NCBI GenBank assembly: GCA_024305745.1
Contig: JAHRBS010000001.1
Coordinates: forward strand, 186,001-250,000
DNA length: 64,000 nucleotides
Reading direction: 5' to 3'
Source of the DNA: Polyporus tsugae
Taxonomy: Eukaryota; Basidiomycota; Agaricomycetes; Polyporales; Polyporaceae
Below the pieces are notes generated by a model. That model ran no database searches. It saw only the letters and a program-made list of their open reading frames with translations, and had not been told where the DNA came from. Shown here in pieces: positions 1-10,800 of this stretch; the stretch's first letter is position 1; each line of letters starts with the position of its first letter. A program made the position numbers and the translations under genes.

Positions 1-3000
1 GAGAGTGGAATTTAACGAATTTCGTCGCTCCCAAGTTCTTGGTGAATATATCGGCGGGATTGTCGTCACCTTCAATGTAGAATAGGTCGACGATGCCCTT
101 TTCATGTACCTCTCGAATGTAGTGATAGCGGATGTCGATGTGTTTAGACCTCGGCTCCGTTACTGGATTCGATGCAATGAAGATAGACCCTTGGTTATCT
201 CCAGAAAGAGGTATATGATCAATATAGTAGCCGAGTTCTGCAAGTAGGTTGCGAACCCAGACTACTTGGCGACTACAATCACTCATCGCCATATACTCAG
301 CCTCAGTTGAGGAATGAGCAATCGTTTTCTGTGCACGTGAAGTCCACGAGAAAACACCACCCGCTAGTTTCAGGAAGAATCCTGTCTGCGAGCGTCGAGT
401 GTTGGGATCTGATGCCCAATCAGAGTCAGTACCGGCAACTAAGCCAGTCTGAGCTTTGCCTTTGTAAACCAGGGAGTAATCCTTGGTTCCAACCAGATAG
501 CGGCAGATATAGAGTGCACGCTTGAGGTGCTCCTCAGATGGGTTGGATGCAAACTGGGACAATTTTGTCACAGCGAAGGCTAAGTCCGGCCTTGTTCCTA
601 ACATGATATACAGTAGGGAACCGATGACTGTCTGGAACCTAGAGCGAAGCTCTGGTGTGGATTGCTCTTTGTTGGGCTCAGGTTGGTAACCTGCTGGGAG
701 CGGAGTAGTAGCTGGTCGCGCGTTAGTCATGCCGCAACGTTCCAGTACTTTCTCTAGGTAGGCGCATTGATCCAGGTGGATATCGTTGCCTTTGCGTGTA
801 ATACGCATGCGTAAGAACTCTTTGGCATCGCCAAGGTCTCGACACTCCCACTTTCTCATGAAGCGAGCTTTCAGTTCAGCTACGAGCTTCCTATTTCGCC
901 CACAAAAGAGTGCATCGTCAACGTAGACGATAACAACTACAAGTGCTCCATCAGAGCGTTTGTAGATGTATATGCCTGCATCATTGCTGAGCCGTTTAAA
1001 GCCCATCAATGTCATGGACTCAGACAAGGTGCGCCACCACGCTAAACCTGCCTGCTTAAGCCCATATAGAGCACGTTTGAGTCTGAGGACTTTGTGCTCT
1101 GTGCCGGGTGTGCGAAACCCTTCTGGCTGCTCCATATATATCTCTTCGTCCAGCTTGCCATATAGGTAGGCACTGCGTACATCGAGGCCTGAGATATGCC
1201 AGTCCTCGAGCGTTGCTAATGCTGTGATGAGACGCACTGTCTCGAATCGTACAACTGGGGAGAATATTTTGTCGAAGTCTTTGCCTTCGACCTGGGAGAA
1301 GCCTTTCGCAACAAGCCTGGCTTTCTTTCGTCCGTCAGTTTTGACGTCGAATACCCAGCGGTTCTTGACGACCTTTCGCCCTTTGGGCCGGTCAACCAAG
1401 TCATACACATCGCGCCTGCGAAGAGCCTCTAATTCTTCGCGGCAAGCGTTGAACCACTCCTTTCGCTCATCCTTTGGTAGGACAGCGATATCACGGAAGG
1501 TCCATTCGCGCACATTAAGTGGCGAGGCCTTCTCCCCCTCATCGTCTGGTGGGATAGCCTTAGAAATAAGGTATTGGATGAGATATGCTCCCCCTTCCCG
1601 GCATAGTTCTGCCACATCAGTTCCGTCTGGATCACGCAGGGCATCTTTGACTTCCTCTGAGGACGCGTCTTCATCATCATCATCTTCGTATTCAGATGAT
1701 TCGTCCTCATCATCAGTTTCTTCCTCAGAACTTTCGTTCGAGTGTGCCTCTGAGCTTTGCTCACTAGGAGCGCCTGAGTGAGGTGGAGGGACTGGCTCTG
1801 CAGGTATAGGTTCCGGTATGGGACCAGAGTCATCCTCTTCCTCAGCGTCGCTGCTACTAGGTGAGATCATGGGAGTAGGCTCCCGTGGCGTGGTCCATTT
1901 CGAAGGTGGACGGAGTACGGGTTCATCGCGTGATCGAGAAGAGCTAGGCCCGGGAAGCCTCTCATCTCTGGATGGTGGCGCGGTACGAGAGCGACTCGTT
2001 TCTCCACGAACTTCAACCATTTTCTTCCACGATTCCCGTTTCTCTATGTCCTTGAAAATGTCTGTAGGGTGTCGTGATTCACCATAGACATTCCCTTCGC
2101 GAACTGGTATTTTCCGTTCTCTCCCAGATCGTCGCGGAGAACTCGCGCCAGATCTTTCAACCGGAGGAGATTGCGGCAACACAGGGCTATGCACACTTCG
2201 CGGCGTCTGTCTGCGTGAAGTACGCTGTACAGGTAGTTCAGCCGGTGGTGCAGGAGGTGCGACGTCTCGCGCCTTGCCCTTGTCCTTTTTAGAAGGAAGG
2301 TTTTTGGGAGGACAATGTGGCTCCTCATCGTCATCAGGGAGATTCTTAGGAGCGGGGACTTGGTCTGCGGATTCCTGTGATTCCTCTTCATTGGGCGCAA
2401 TCTGCTGCCTCTGTCGCTTCTGCTCGTGCGGACACTTCGGAAACATATGTTCATCAAATAGCGCTTGAGCAGCTGTAAAGATGACATTGTTTGGTAGGCG
2501 CATGAACTTATAATTGTGACCTCCATCGCCGATGCCAAGGTAAACCATCAACTCCGATTTGGGGGATAGTTTATTCTTCCGCACTTCAGGTGGCAAGAAG
2601 ACATAGGCTCCACATCCAAAGACGCGTAGGTGGCTAATGTCTGGCTTGGAGTCGTATAGAAGTTCATAGGGGGTTCGCCATTCCAGACGACGCATAGGCG
2701 TCCTGTTATAGACGTGTGTAGCATGATCAAAGGAGAATTCCCACCAGGACTGAGGTATGCAAGCGTCGTGTCGCATTGCCTCCCCTTTGTCCATGAGCGT
2801 ACGAATTATGCGCTCGGCACGGCCATTCTGTTGATGAATGTGTGGTGCACTGGTTATAATCTCGATGCCTCTGTCCTTGAGCATATTCGTGAAGGCTTTT
2901 GATTTCAATTCACCTCCAGCATCAGATTTCCATTTCTGCACCTTCGCGCCATATTGGTTTTCGACATATGTCAACCATTGTCGCGTAGATTGTAGGGCAG

Positions 3001-4588
3001 TGTCCTTGGTACGAAGTTTGACGGTCCACACGTGTGAAGTGTAGTCATCATAGTACAGTATAGTGTACTTGTGTTTGTGGTACGAAGGGACAGGGAATTC
3101 TTTGAGGTCCATGTGGACTAGCTCAAAAGGTTTCGACGCTCGTCTAAGATCGAGCGGATGGGATTGCGATGGCATTTTGCCTTCAGCACATCCTCGGCAA
3201 ATCGAGTCCTCTTTGGGAATCTCAACATGCGGGCACTTGTCAGTGTGTTTCCGAGCATGTCTCAGCACATCGCGCGAAGGGTGTCCTAAGCGACGGTGTA
3301 GAGTATCATAGTCGACAGCTTCAAAGGCTGTGATCATGTTTCGCGCCAGTAAAGGCTGCGTGAAGATGACATAAATAGTGTCACCAACGTTTCGTGGTTG
3401 AAACGTGACTACAAGCTCATTTGCTTGGTAGAAGGAGATACTAGCGGTCGATGCACGCGCTTTCATTCCTTCACGGAGTAATGCTCCCATTGAAACAAGT
3501 TTGTTGGTAAGATTTGGGACCAAGGCGACATTCATCAGCCTTATGGTCTTTCCAGACTCTAAAGTTAGGAAGACAGTCCCTTCACCAGTCATGAACGTGA
3601 CCCCATCTGCTGTGTATAGCGGTCGATGGACTTTGTAGTACCGGAAATCGGCGAAGTCACTCATGTTGAACGTAAAGTGCATTGACGCTCCTGAGTCGAG
3701 CATCCACATGTTCGAGTCTTGCCGTTCAATCTGCTTATTCTTTCCCTTACAGCGCGCACACTTAGCATGTGAAGAGTGGTGAGGACATGTATTCTGCTCT
3801 ATAGCTACAGATACATGCGGGCTGTTTACACGACAAGAGGGACTTGCGACATTATCAGCTGCCATTAAGGGCGCGAAGTCAGCATACAACTTGTTGTGGG
3901 GAGAAGAATAGACTGACCAGTACTGATCGAAGAAAGATTCAACTTCATCTTCAACCACGCCGAGCGACACGACGTCCTCGTCGTCCGTCAGCTCGTTCAT
4001 CGGGTCGTCCAGAGGGGCGAGGCGCTCCTCTAGGGTGCGCTCTGACATGCGCTCCCTGAGGGTGCGCTTGCGCTTGGGCGCGCGGTCCTCCTCGCTGTCC
4101 GAGTCCTCGAACTGCGAACTGCTGCTCTCCTCGGTGCCACTGGGCAAGTCGTCGCCACCACTCATCGTCGGAGATCGGGTTGATGAAGATGCGAGTGGGG
4201 TGGCCGCGGGCGAGGCCGCGCGGTTCTGTTCCTCCGGGGCGCGAGGGGCCTGTTGGAGTCGGACGAGGTCCTCGAGGATGCGGATGCGCTCGAACGTCGG
4301 CTGGATGCCGAGTTCCTCGGCGAGGGATATGGCAGACGTGAGCGAGGGGTACTTGTTGTCCCCTGTCTTTGCGCGGACGGGCTTGCGCATGAGAGCGCGC
4401 GGATCCTCCACTCCGCTGGGGCCCTGGGTGATCGTGGTTGGGACGTCAGTGATGTGGGCAAAAGGCGCCACGTCAACCATATGGGCAAAGTGCGCATGTT
4501 GGTGCGCACCTGGCTGTCCACCACGACCACGTCCAGAGCGGCGGCCGCGAGAGCGTCCACCTTGTTGCTGCTGCCCATCAGGGCGCTG
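1..4588 (-). CDS. pol: copia Pol polyprotein (PR-IN-RT-RNase H), C terminus cut
   Basis: Open in the same frame as gag from just after the TAG to the window edge (about 1529 codons). Domains in order: aspartic protease WMLDSGAS near 3675-3710; GAG-pre-integrase HRRLGHPSRDVL near 3260-3300; integrase with a DD35E triad (Asp in MDLKEF, Asp in SDAGGE, Glu in NGRAER, exactly 35 residues between the last two); a long Ser/Glu/Asp-rich linker at about 1580-2250; reverse transcriptase with YVDD at 914-925; RNase H with SSTEAEYMA near 290. The last visible residues (DIFTKNLG) are close to the normal end of copia Pol. It is probably translated as one Gag-Pol when the TAG is read through or absent in sister copies. 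Confidence 0.93.
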
Positions 4589-5302
4589 CTACTGCTGCTG
4601 CTGCTGCTGCCGCTGAGGGCGCTGCTGCTGCTGCTGACGGAAGTTGGGGTCCGGCCCCTTGCGCTTGACAGCGCTGATCTTGTTGGCGTTGTTACGCGAC
4701 TGGTGACGTCCTTGGCGCTGTTCCCAGTGCATGATCACGGCCTGGCGGACGCCGGCGAGCGTGATCTTCTTGATGGCAGGGCCAGCAGCGTCATCCTTGA
4801 GGCCAGAGATGTAGACCTGGATGACGGGATCCATGGACTGAGGGAGCTTGGAGACGAGCATCATCCCCTTGACGTGCTCTGAAACGTCGAACTTGTTGGT
4901 ATCAAGGCGCTGGAAGTGCGCCTCGAGCTTGTTGAGGGCTGGGATAGGATTGGAGTCGCTGGGGACGGTGAGACTGATCGCGGCACGGAAGTCTTGATAG
5001 ACGATGGGGATGCCCGGCTTCCCGTAGTTCGTCTTGAGGTGGTTCCAGATGTCCGCGGCAGTGGTCTTGCTAGCGATGGCACTGATGATGCTTTGAGCGA
5101 GGCGAAGGCGGATGTTACCCATGGCCTTGCCGTTGAGTCCGTCCCATTCCGCTTGCTTGTCAGCGTCGGTGGCGGGGCGAGACTCGTTGATGACCTTCCA
5201 CTGTCCTTGTGCCAGGAGGTAGGACTCCATGGTCACGGCCCACTCGAGGTAGTTGGGGCCCGTGAGGACGCTGGTAACGGCGGTGTAGAGCGCGTTCGAC
5301 AT
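4589..5302 (-). CDS. gag: copia Gag polyprotein (UBN2-type gag)
   Basis: A 237-residue Gag of the copia UBN2 / Retrotran_gag type. The N terminus (LTGPNYLEWAVTMESYL) and the W-L-TNYGKPGIP segment are characteristic of this capsid family. The C terminus is basic and then glutamine-rich (CAG repeats). The ORF ends at a TAG at 4591-4589 inside the CAG run, and the next codon continues the same frame into pol. Gag would assemble the virus-like particle that packages the RNA. No classical CX2CX4HX4C knuckle is visible before the stop; a Cys/His cluster (CPHHSSHAKCARC) lies in pol around 3730-3780. The start is the first ATG after the leader. Confidence 0.9.
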   Translation of the reverse strand: MSNALYTAVTSVLTGPNYLEWAVTMESYLLAQGQWKVINESRPATDADKQAEWDGLNGKAMGNIRLRLAQSIISAIASKTTAADIWNHLKTNYGKPGIPIVYQDFRAAISLTVPSDSNPIPALNKLEAHFQRLDTNKFDVSEHVKGMMLVSKLPQSMDPVIQVYISGLKDDAAGPAIKKITLAGVRQAVIMHWEQRQGRHQSRNNANKISAVKRKGPDPNFRQQQQQRPQRQQQQQQ

Positions 5303-5605
5303 CGTGCGAGAGGGGTTAAAGTCTGGAGGGAAGAAGACGTGTCAGTCAACATCCACAAAGACTTTTTAGGGCAGCGGTCATGGAAAAACGCGCTGGCATA
5401 GGTTCCCCCTCTATTTGGTGGAGGGCAGGCAGCGACCTCGAAGGCGCGCCACATCCAGCTCCACTGCTGTGGATGGCAGGCAGTGGATAATCGCGCCACA
5501 TCCATCCAACAGGTCGTCTGCCATAACGGCGACGAAGGGATTCCAGGCGAGCTGGGAGCCTCACAGGTCGCAGCCAGCAATGAGCGGCGCAGTACCTGGG
5601 CATCA
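5303..5605 (-). other. retrotransposon untranslated leader
   Basis: Between the primer site and the gag ATG. It holds no recognised gene. It contains two similar copies of a GCGCCACATCCA-type motif (around 5446-5457 and 5493-5504), possibly part of the packaging signal. Confidence 0.5.
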
Positions 5606-5620
5606 CCAGGGCTCATAACC
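5606..5620 (-). other. primer-binding site, half initiator-tRNA-Met type
   Basis: Minus-strand GGTTATGAGCCCTGG begins directly after the LTR end (...CAACA). It is complementary to the anticodon stem-loop of eukaryotic initiator tRNA-Met (CAGGGCUCAUAACC). This matches the Drosophila copia mode of priming by a cleaved tRNA-iMet half molecule rather than by the tRNA 3' end. Confidence 0.8.
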
Positions 5621-5948
5621 TGTTGAACCCGGGGGCAAAGCCCACACCGGGCAGCAACTCTAGCGGAAGCTCCGCATACTCACCTGGAGGGGTTGTTGAG
5701 GCTTGTTAAGTGATGATGGTGGTAGGGTGTAAAGAACTGTCTGTATTGGGGGCTCTGGGGAGCCCGTATATATACTACTAGATTACATAAGAACTGTACA
5801 GTAGCATACACGGTGCACAGTCGAGCTGTGCGTGATTATCATAGACGAGGCTATGAGTGATCTGGCATGTGTGACAACTGGCGCTTTGGCGGTGTCACAG
5901 CCTAGCGGCTATGTTGGCTGCCAGCGCTTGGCAGTGCCGCGCTCAACA
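5621..5948 (-). repeat. 5' LTR of the copia element (328 bp)
   Basis: On the plus strand the segment starts TGTTGA and ends TCAACA, a perfect 6-bp terminal inverted repeat with the canonical TG...CA ends. The inner end abuts the primer-binding site. The outer end abuts HET coding sequence. The second LTR is not in the window, so the length rests on the inverted repeat, the primer site and the point where HET coding sequence stops. Confidence 0.85.
5767..5774 (-). promoter_or_regulatory. TATA box in the LTR
   Basis: TATATATA inside the LTR, about 150 bases before its inner end on the minus strand. This is a suitable place for the U3 promoter driving the element's own transcript. The motif is palindromic, so orientation follows from the element. 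Confidence 0.5.
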
Positions 5949-5953
5949 ACCCG
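5949..5953. repeat. presumed 5-bp target site (ACCCG)
   Basis: The five bases directly outside the LTR. Copia integrases make 5-bp duplications, so ACCCG should also flank the 3' LTR to the left of the window. Only one copy is visible, so this is a prediction. Confidence 0.5.
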
Positions 5954-7165
5954 TGCTTGCGTTGACACAACCCAGCCAGGCAATTGAGAAGCCTTGAGCG
6001 TGAACATCCATGACGAGGACGTGAGCATGAATGCCATATGGCGTGACAGAAAATGAGAGTATGCAGGGGAGGGAGTGTGTTGGAGCACCAGTGGTGGCAA
6101 GCGCGTCATCTCGAGCAAGAGCTTTGACCTGGATTCCGAGATGGGTCCTCAGAGTTCGTTTGGACTGCCAGTGAGTGACAACGGTTCAACACATACCTTC
6201 CCTGCGCATTGGAGCTCGTGAATGAGAGCCGGCTTGAACGAAATAGCCGTTGATTCCAAGAAGACCTTCGGAGATGGGGCGAGGAGGAAATACCGAGAGA
6301 CGGTATGATCACATGCGTCCCCAGGTTTCGGATACGCGGGATCCTGGTGCGGTTGGGTGGCGCTGTCCTGGAATTGGTCCTCCCAGACAAAAAGTGATGT
6401 ATCTACAGATTGCTTCATGATCTCCTCCTGCAGCCTCAGAAACGCGCGCTCTTCCTCTCCATACAGCGTGGGCATGTTGATCAAGAAGATACCCATGAGG
6501 CAGTAGGCCGTGTCCTCCACCCGTGTCGTCTTCCGTTTAGCCGCCCACGACATCCGACAGGCCACGCTGAAGTTGTCGACTGGTTGAGCCAACCGCAGGA
6601 CAGCGACGGGTACCTTGGTGATTTCCTCCAACAACTCTGCGAGCTCCATCTTCGTGCCGAGTATATTCCATTCGTTGGAGAGGAAGACGAGAAATGGAGG
6701 GGCGATGAGCTCTTGCAACGTCCACCCACGGGTGTGCCATTCGCTCGTTCGGAATCGCGAGTTTGCAGCGTCGAGCTCGGGGCGATAGGTGTGGGGAACG
6801 TTGTGAAGGTATGCAAAGCAGACCTTCGCCAACGAGTAGTACCGGAACATCGAGTTGATCACTTCAGAAAGCTCGGAGCTGCTGTCCTTGTTGATACAGC
6901 ATGTGTCGTTCCAGACCCATTTGTAGCCGTGCCGCCAGGCGATGAGGCAGCACTGACGGACCTTTAGAGATGCGCGATCGCGGGGGTTCGCCTTCTTGCC
7001 CTCCTTGTCGCAGAGAGCACGCAGGTCGTGGATCTCCTTGAAGGACTGCTCCTCTCCCACCCAAACGTGAGAAAGGATGGCATATCCCCCGTCACGTTGG
7101 AGTCGGGGGTCTTCAGGGCCGTGGAACTCGTGGAGCTCGGCGCGGTCTGTACTGAGGAGCCACAT
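5949..7165 (-). pseudogene. HET-domain (heterokaryon incompatibility) gene truncated by copia insertion
   Basis: The N terminus and HET domain are clear: YAILSHVW at about residue 28, then VWNDTCCINKDSSSELSEVI, RGWTLQELIAP, and RVEDTAYCLMGIF followed by MPTLYGEEERAFLRLQEEI. These are the conserved blocks of fungal HET proteins, which trigger growth arrest or cell death on non-self recognition. The first exon runs 7165-6197. A GTATGT donor at 6196 pairs with an acceptor at 6129 (68 bp), or less likely at 6165 (32 bp). The next exon stays open to 5949, where it runs into the LTR; two codons later the LTR gives TGA (5945-5943). The C-terminal part, normally a few hundred residues, must lie left of the element. 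The allele probably makes a shortened protein or none. Confidence 0.88.
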
Positions 7166-7889
7166 CGTCGCAGCGGGCGCTTCCTCTGTCGTTAGAGCAC
7201 GGTCGCTATTGTTGAAGGGCTAGAGCTCACTGCCGGATCTGCCAGTGGACTTTGCACTAGGTAGACGCAGATGGAAGGTGGTCTTGGGGGGAATGGGTGA
7301 GGGTGAGTGAGCACAATCTTACAGCGCCTTGCAAATCGATATGTACGGTCTTGCGGAGAGTTTATGGTGGCGCTCAACGGCGCTCACCGGTGAAGACGAT
7401 TCATACTATATATGACCTGTGTGCGGGGAAGGAGGACGGTCATACGTCTTTTAGCTATTGACGTGGCCACTTGCGTACATACCCACTGGGGTCGCTATGT
7501 AGGCTCCAGTTTCCTCTCTTTTCCCCAACGTGTCATTTGTATTGTACAGGCTGTACTGTACCACACAGGCTGCCAGTGCCTTCAACGGCGATGTTCGCTG
7601 GCTCAGGCTCTCGCGCGCGCGATCTGCATCTCAACCCTGGCTTCTCGTCTTCGTCTCTCACGCCAATCCGGGTACACTAGGACGCCCGCCAGCTCAGCCC
7701 CGAGTTCGACACACCCCTCACGTTCTCGACGAGGGGAGAGGCAACAGCTACTTATCTCCTTCAACGACCAAGTAAACGTCCTACGGGACCAAAGACCCCC
7801 CCCCGCAACCTCTGGATTCCGCTGCTGTGACTTTAAGCACCCCTGTACCAGATCCGGAAGTGTCAGCCCCCTCCCGCCCCTCGACAATC
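7166..7889. other. shared upstream region of HET gene and EF-hand/ZZ copy A
   Basis: A 724-bp interval between two divergently read start codons. It includes pyrimidine-rich stretches typical of fungal 5' leaders. No further gene was seen. Confidence 0.6.
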
Positions 7890-10800
7890 ATGCCTCCAGA
7901 GGTAGTTAATGGCGAGGATGAGGACCACGACACGAGGAAGCGAATCGAGGAGACAGTCGGAGACGCAGAACGGGCATTTCAAAACTACAAGCACCCGATT
8001 CGGATGTCGCAGAAAGCTCTGAATATCGCTGGTAAGCACGCTCTCTCTTTCAATCAATGACAAGATTCATGAGATCGTGCCAGGCGCCGCTGTTGATACT
8101 GTACAGGACAAAATGGAGGCGGTTAGCGATGATATCAACACGCTCGTCGACAGCCTTCCAGCGCTTCTGAGGGCGTTGGACGAGGTGGCCAGGTTGCATC
8201 CATTCATTGGAGGTATGTCCTCTTCGCACTCCGTCCAGTCGATCTGAGGGTTCTCATTAGCTTCACAGTCGCTGTCGGCGCCTTCCGTACCGTGGTGGAG
8301 CTTGAGCTGAGGCGCCGCTACAACGACACGAAGATTGTTGTGCTCTTTGTCGAGATGCGCAACATGATGGAGGGGCTGCTGCGGTGCGCATGCTAGATCC
8401 CAACATCTGACGCGCGCTCATGGTCCTGCAGATTGCGCGGAATCAAGGACCCGGAGAGTGTCGGGCCCGACGGCCTGATGATCCAAGCCCGGATGCACGA
8501 GTTCGTCATGCGGACCGCGGAAGACATCAAAACGTGCGGCAACACCTGTGATACTTATGCGAAGCAGAACCTCATCGTGAAGGTCATCAAAGGCTCCGTC
8601 TGGGATGGCACGTTCAAGGGCTTCATCGACCTCTTCGCGAACCACCGCAAGGAGTTCGCCTTCGCGCTCTCGATCCATGTGAACATCGGCGTCGACCACT
8701 CGAACAGGAGGCTGAAGGAGATCGACGCGAAGATTGACATGGTTCTCGACTTTTTCTCGAAAGTCATGTCGCCCGAGCAGCAGGAGCTCGCCGCGCTCGT
8801 GCAGAAGAAGGGCGGGCCGGCGGCGGTCATGGCCGACAATGGCGCGTTGAAGGAGCTGCTGAAGTTCCGGCCTGCAACCGCAACTGGCCAGGCGAAACGC
8901 GCCAACGGGCGCGATGGCGCGGAGCATAGCCATCAGGACGGCGACGAGTTGGCGACTGTGAAGCAGGAGCTGTTCGATAGCCCCGAGCTCGCCATCAAGA
9001 AGAACTTGGAGGTGTTTGAGCGCAAGTTCGAGATTCAGCAGATGCAGCTGGCAGAAGAAGTGCGCCGGATGGTTCACCATGAGGGTGATCGTGTCATTGA
9101 AGCTGTCACGTCCGGGCCGCATGACAGGATCATTGAACCCGTACGTTCTCTGTCCTCTTGGTATTCAAGCGCACCCACTTATGCACATATTATCCGGTAG
9201 GATATCCACGAGATATGGAAGGACATGGTACGTCCATCGTGATTCAATAAATTTGAGATCGCTTACACGAAGCCTTGTGCATAGCGATGGCCGGGCCACG
9301 TCAAGGCGCGCCATTTCGTGCTCGCGCTATGTGCATATTACCGACGAGACTCAGAAAAGAAACGGGAGCCCAGTCACCCGGATGTAGTAGTCAGTCGGGT
9401 GGCAGATCAGGACAAATGGACGTTCAAAGAGTGGATCAATGTCAACAGGCTGCAGGCAATCTCGGAAGTATTCAACAACAATGCATCAAAGGTCATCACC
9501 ATCGCAGAGGTGAACCACTTCACTACATTGCGTCCCGGATTGTGGAGGTGTGTCTAGTATTGGAGTATGGAAGAGCGTGGAACAGATACTGAGTAGACCT
9601 TATGCCAGTCTCCCACACTGGCTTGCATATTGGGCGATAGGCTGGGAGATGGCGGCTACAAAGTACCGAGACATGATTGATGATATCTGCGCGAAGATGT
9701 TCGCGATCCGGTCGCGTGTTCACCCAGCAAATCGGGATGCTGTTGACCAGTACCTGCAGATCATCTGGCAGAAGATATACACCCTTACGTCCTCGCTCGT
9801 CGGAACGTCCCGAGACGATTCGCTCCAGGAGCACTTTCAGGATTACATTGACGCTGAGGAGCAACGCTTGCGCGAGGCTCTCGAAACGGTCCAATACGAC
9901 ATTGATTCAATGGTCACGCTGTTGTTTGTAACTGGTCCAGATCGGATCGAGAAGGTGAGTACTAGAACCTAGTTCAGTAACAATGATGGCGAGCTGGATT
10001 TAACAATGGAGGCACTTGCAGCATCTCTTCCCTCTCTTGTGGCTCCTGCTCCATCACGACTTTGAAATCTTCCGCTTGTGCCGGTACACTGTCATCCACA
10101 AGGATGAATTGTGGCAATCAGCCAACACTATTCTTCGGGTCTTTGAAGCTGTAACACAACGCCACGACCACCTGGAGGGTATGTTCGAGCACTCATATCG
10201 GCACTGGGCTAATCAGGCTGTACTTTAGTTCTATTCAAACAACAAAAGCTAGATCCTGGACCACAGTTCAAGGCCATCGCAGGCAAGCTCGTATGTCAAA
10301 CAGCCAACAGCATTGCGACTTGTGCTAATAGTTTATTCCGGTCAGTTTTCCCTTTGGCATGATCCAAAGAAATTCTGGTCGTTCAACAACCTGCGGATGC
10401 TTGAGTTCCCCGAGGTCAAGTATGATGATTCGAAGGAGGACCAGGATGTCGATGTCAGCAAGCTCCTCAACTATCCATGGCCACTTGCTCCTGACGACCT
10501 GTATGCCCCATGGGTGGAGGATTCCATTGCTGCAAACGATCTGGCCGCTGACGAAGCGATACACTTGGTGTGCGTACTATTTAGAGTAGTCCTTTTTCGG
10601 TTTGCCCGGGCTGACAAATCAGGCCTCCGCCTTTTCTTGCTGCAGTCTGGGTCGATGGAATGGCATCCAGATCTCAGACGGTTCGGAAGTGATTCCACCC
10701 ATGATAATGTTCTACGTCCACGCCTCAATGGACCCCAAGACATACGAAGCGAGCTCCATTGGCGCAAATGGCACTGAATACAACATCTTTGGCAGCTACA

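Larger units (their letters stand above)
1..5948 (-). mobile_element. Ty1/copia LTR retrotransposon, 3' end cut by window edge
   Basis: Reading on the minus strand, the element has a 5' LTR (5948-5621), a primer-binding site directly inside it, a 300-base leader, gag and then pol, which is open to base 1. The pol order is protease, integrase, reverse transcriptase, RNase H, which is the copia (Pseudoviridae-type) order rather than gypsy. Apart from one in-frame TAG between gag and pol I find no stop or frameshift in about 5.3 kb, so the copy is young. The polypurine tract and 3' LTR lie outside the window. It is inserted in an exon of a HET-domain gene, and its LTR supplies that gene's new stop codon. 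Confidence 0.95.

Noticed and set aside
1224..1781. Long plus-strand reading frames opposite the copia pol linker
   Set aside because: Antisense shadows of the Ser/Glu-rich pol linker; no start context or domain.
4035..4882. Plus-strand frames opposite the gag-pol junction
   Set aside because: Low-complexity shadows of the CAG/Gln-rich region.
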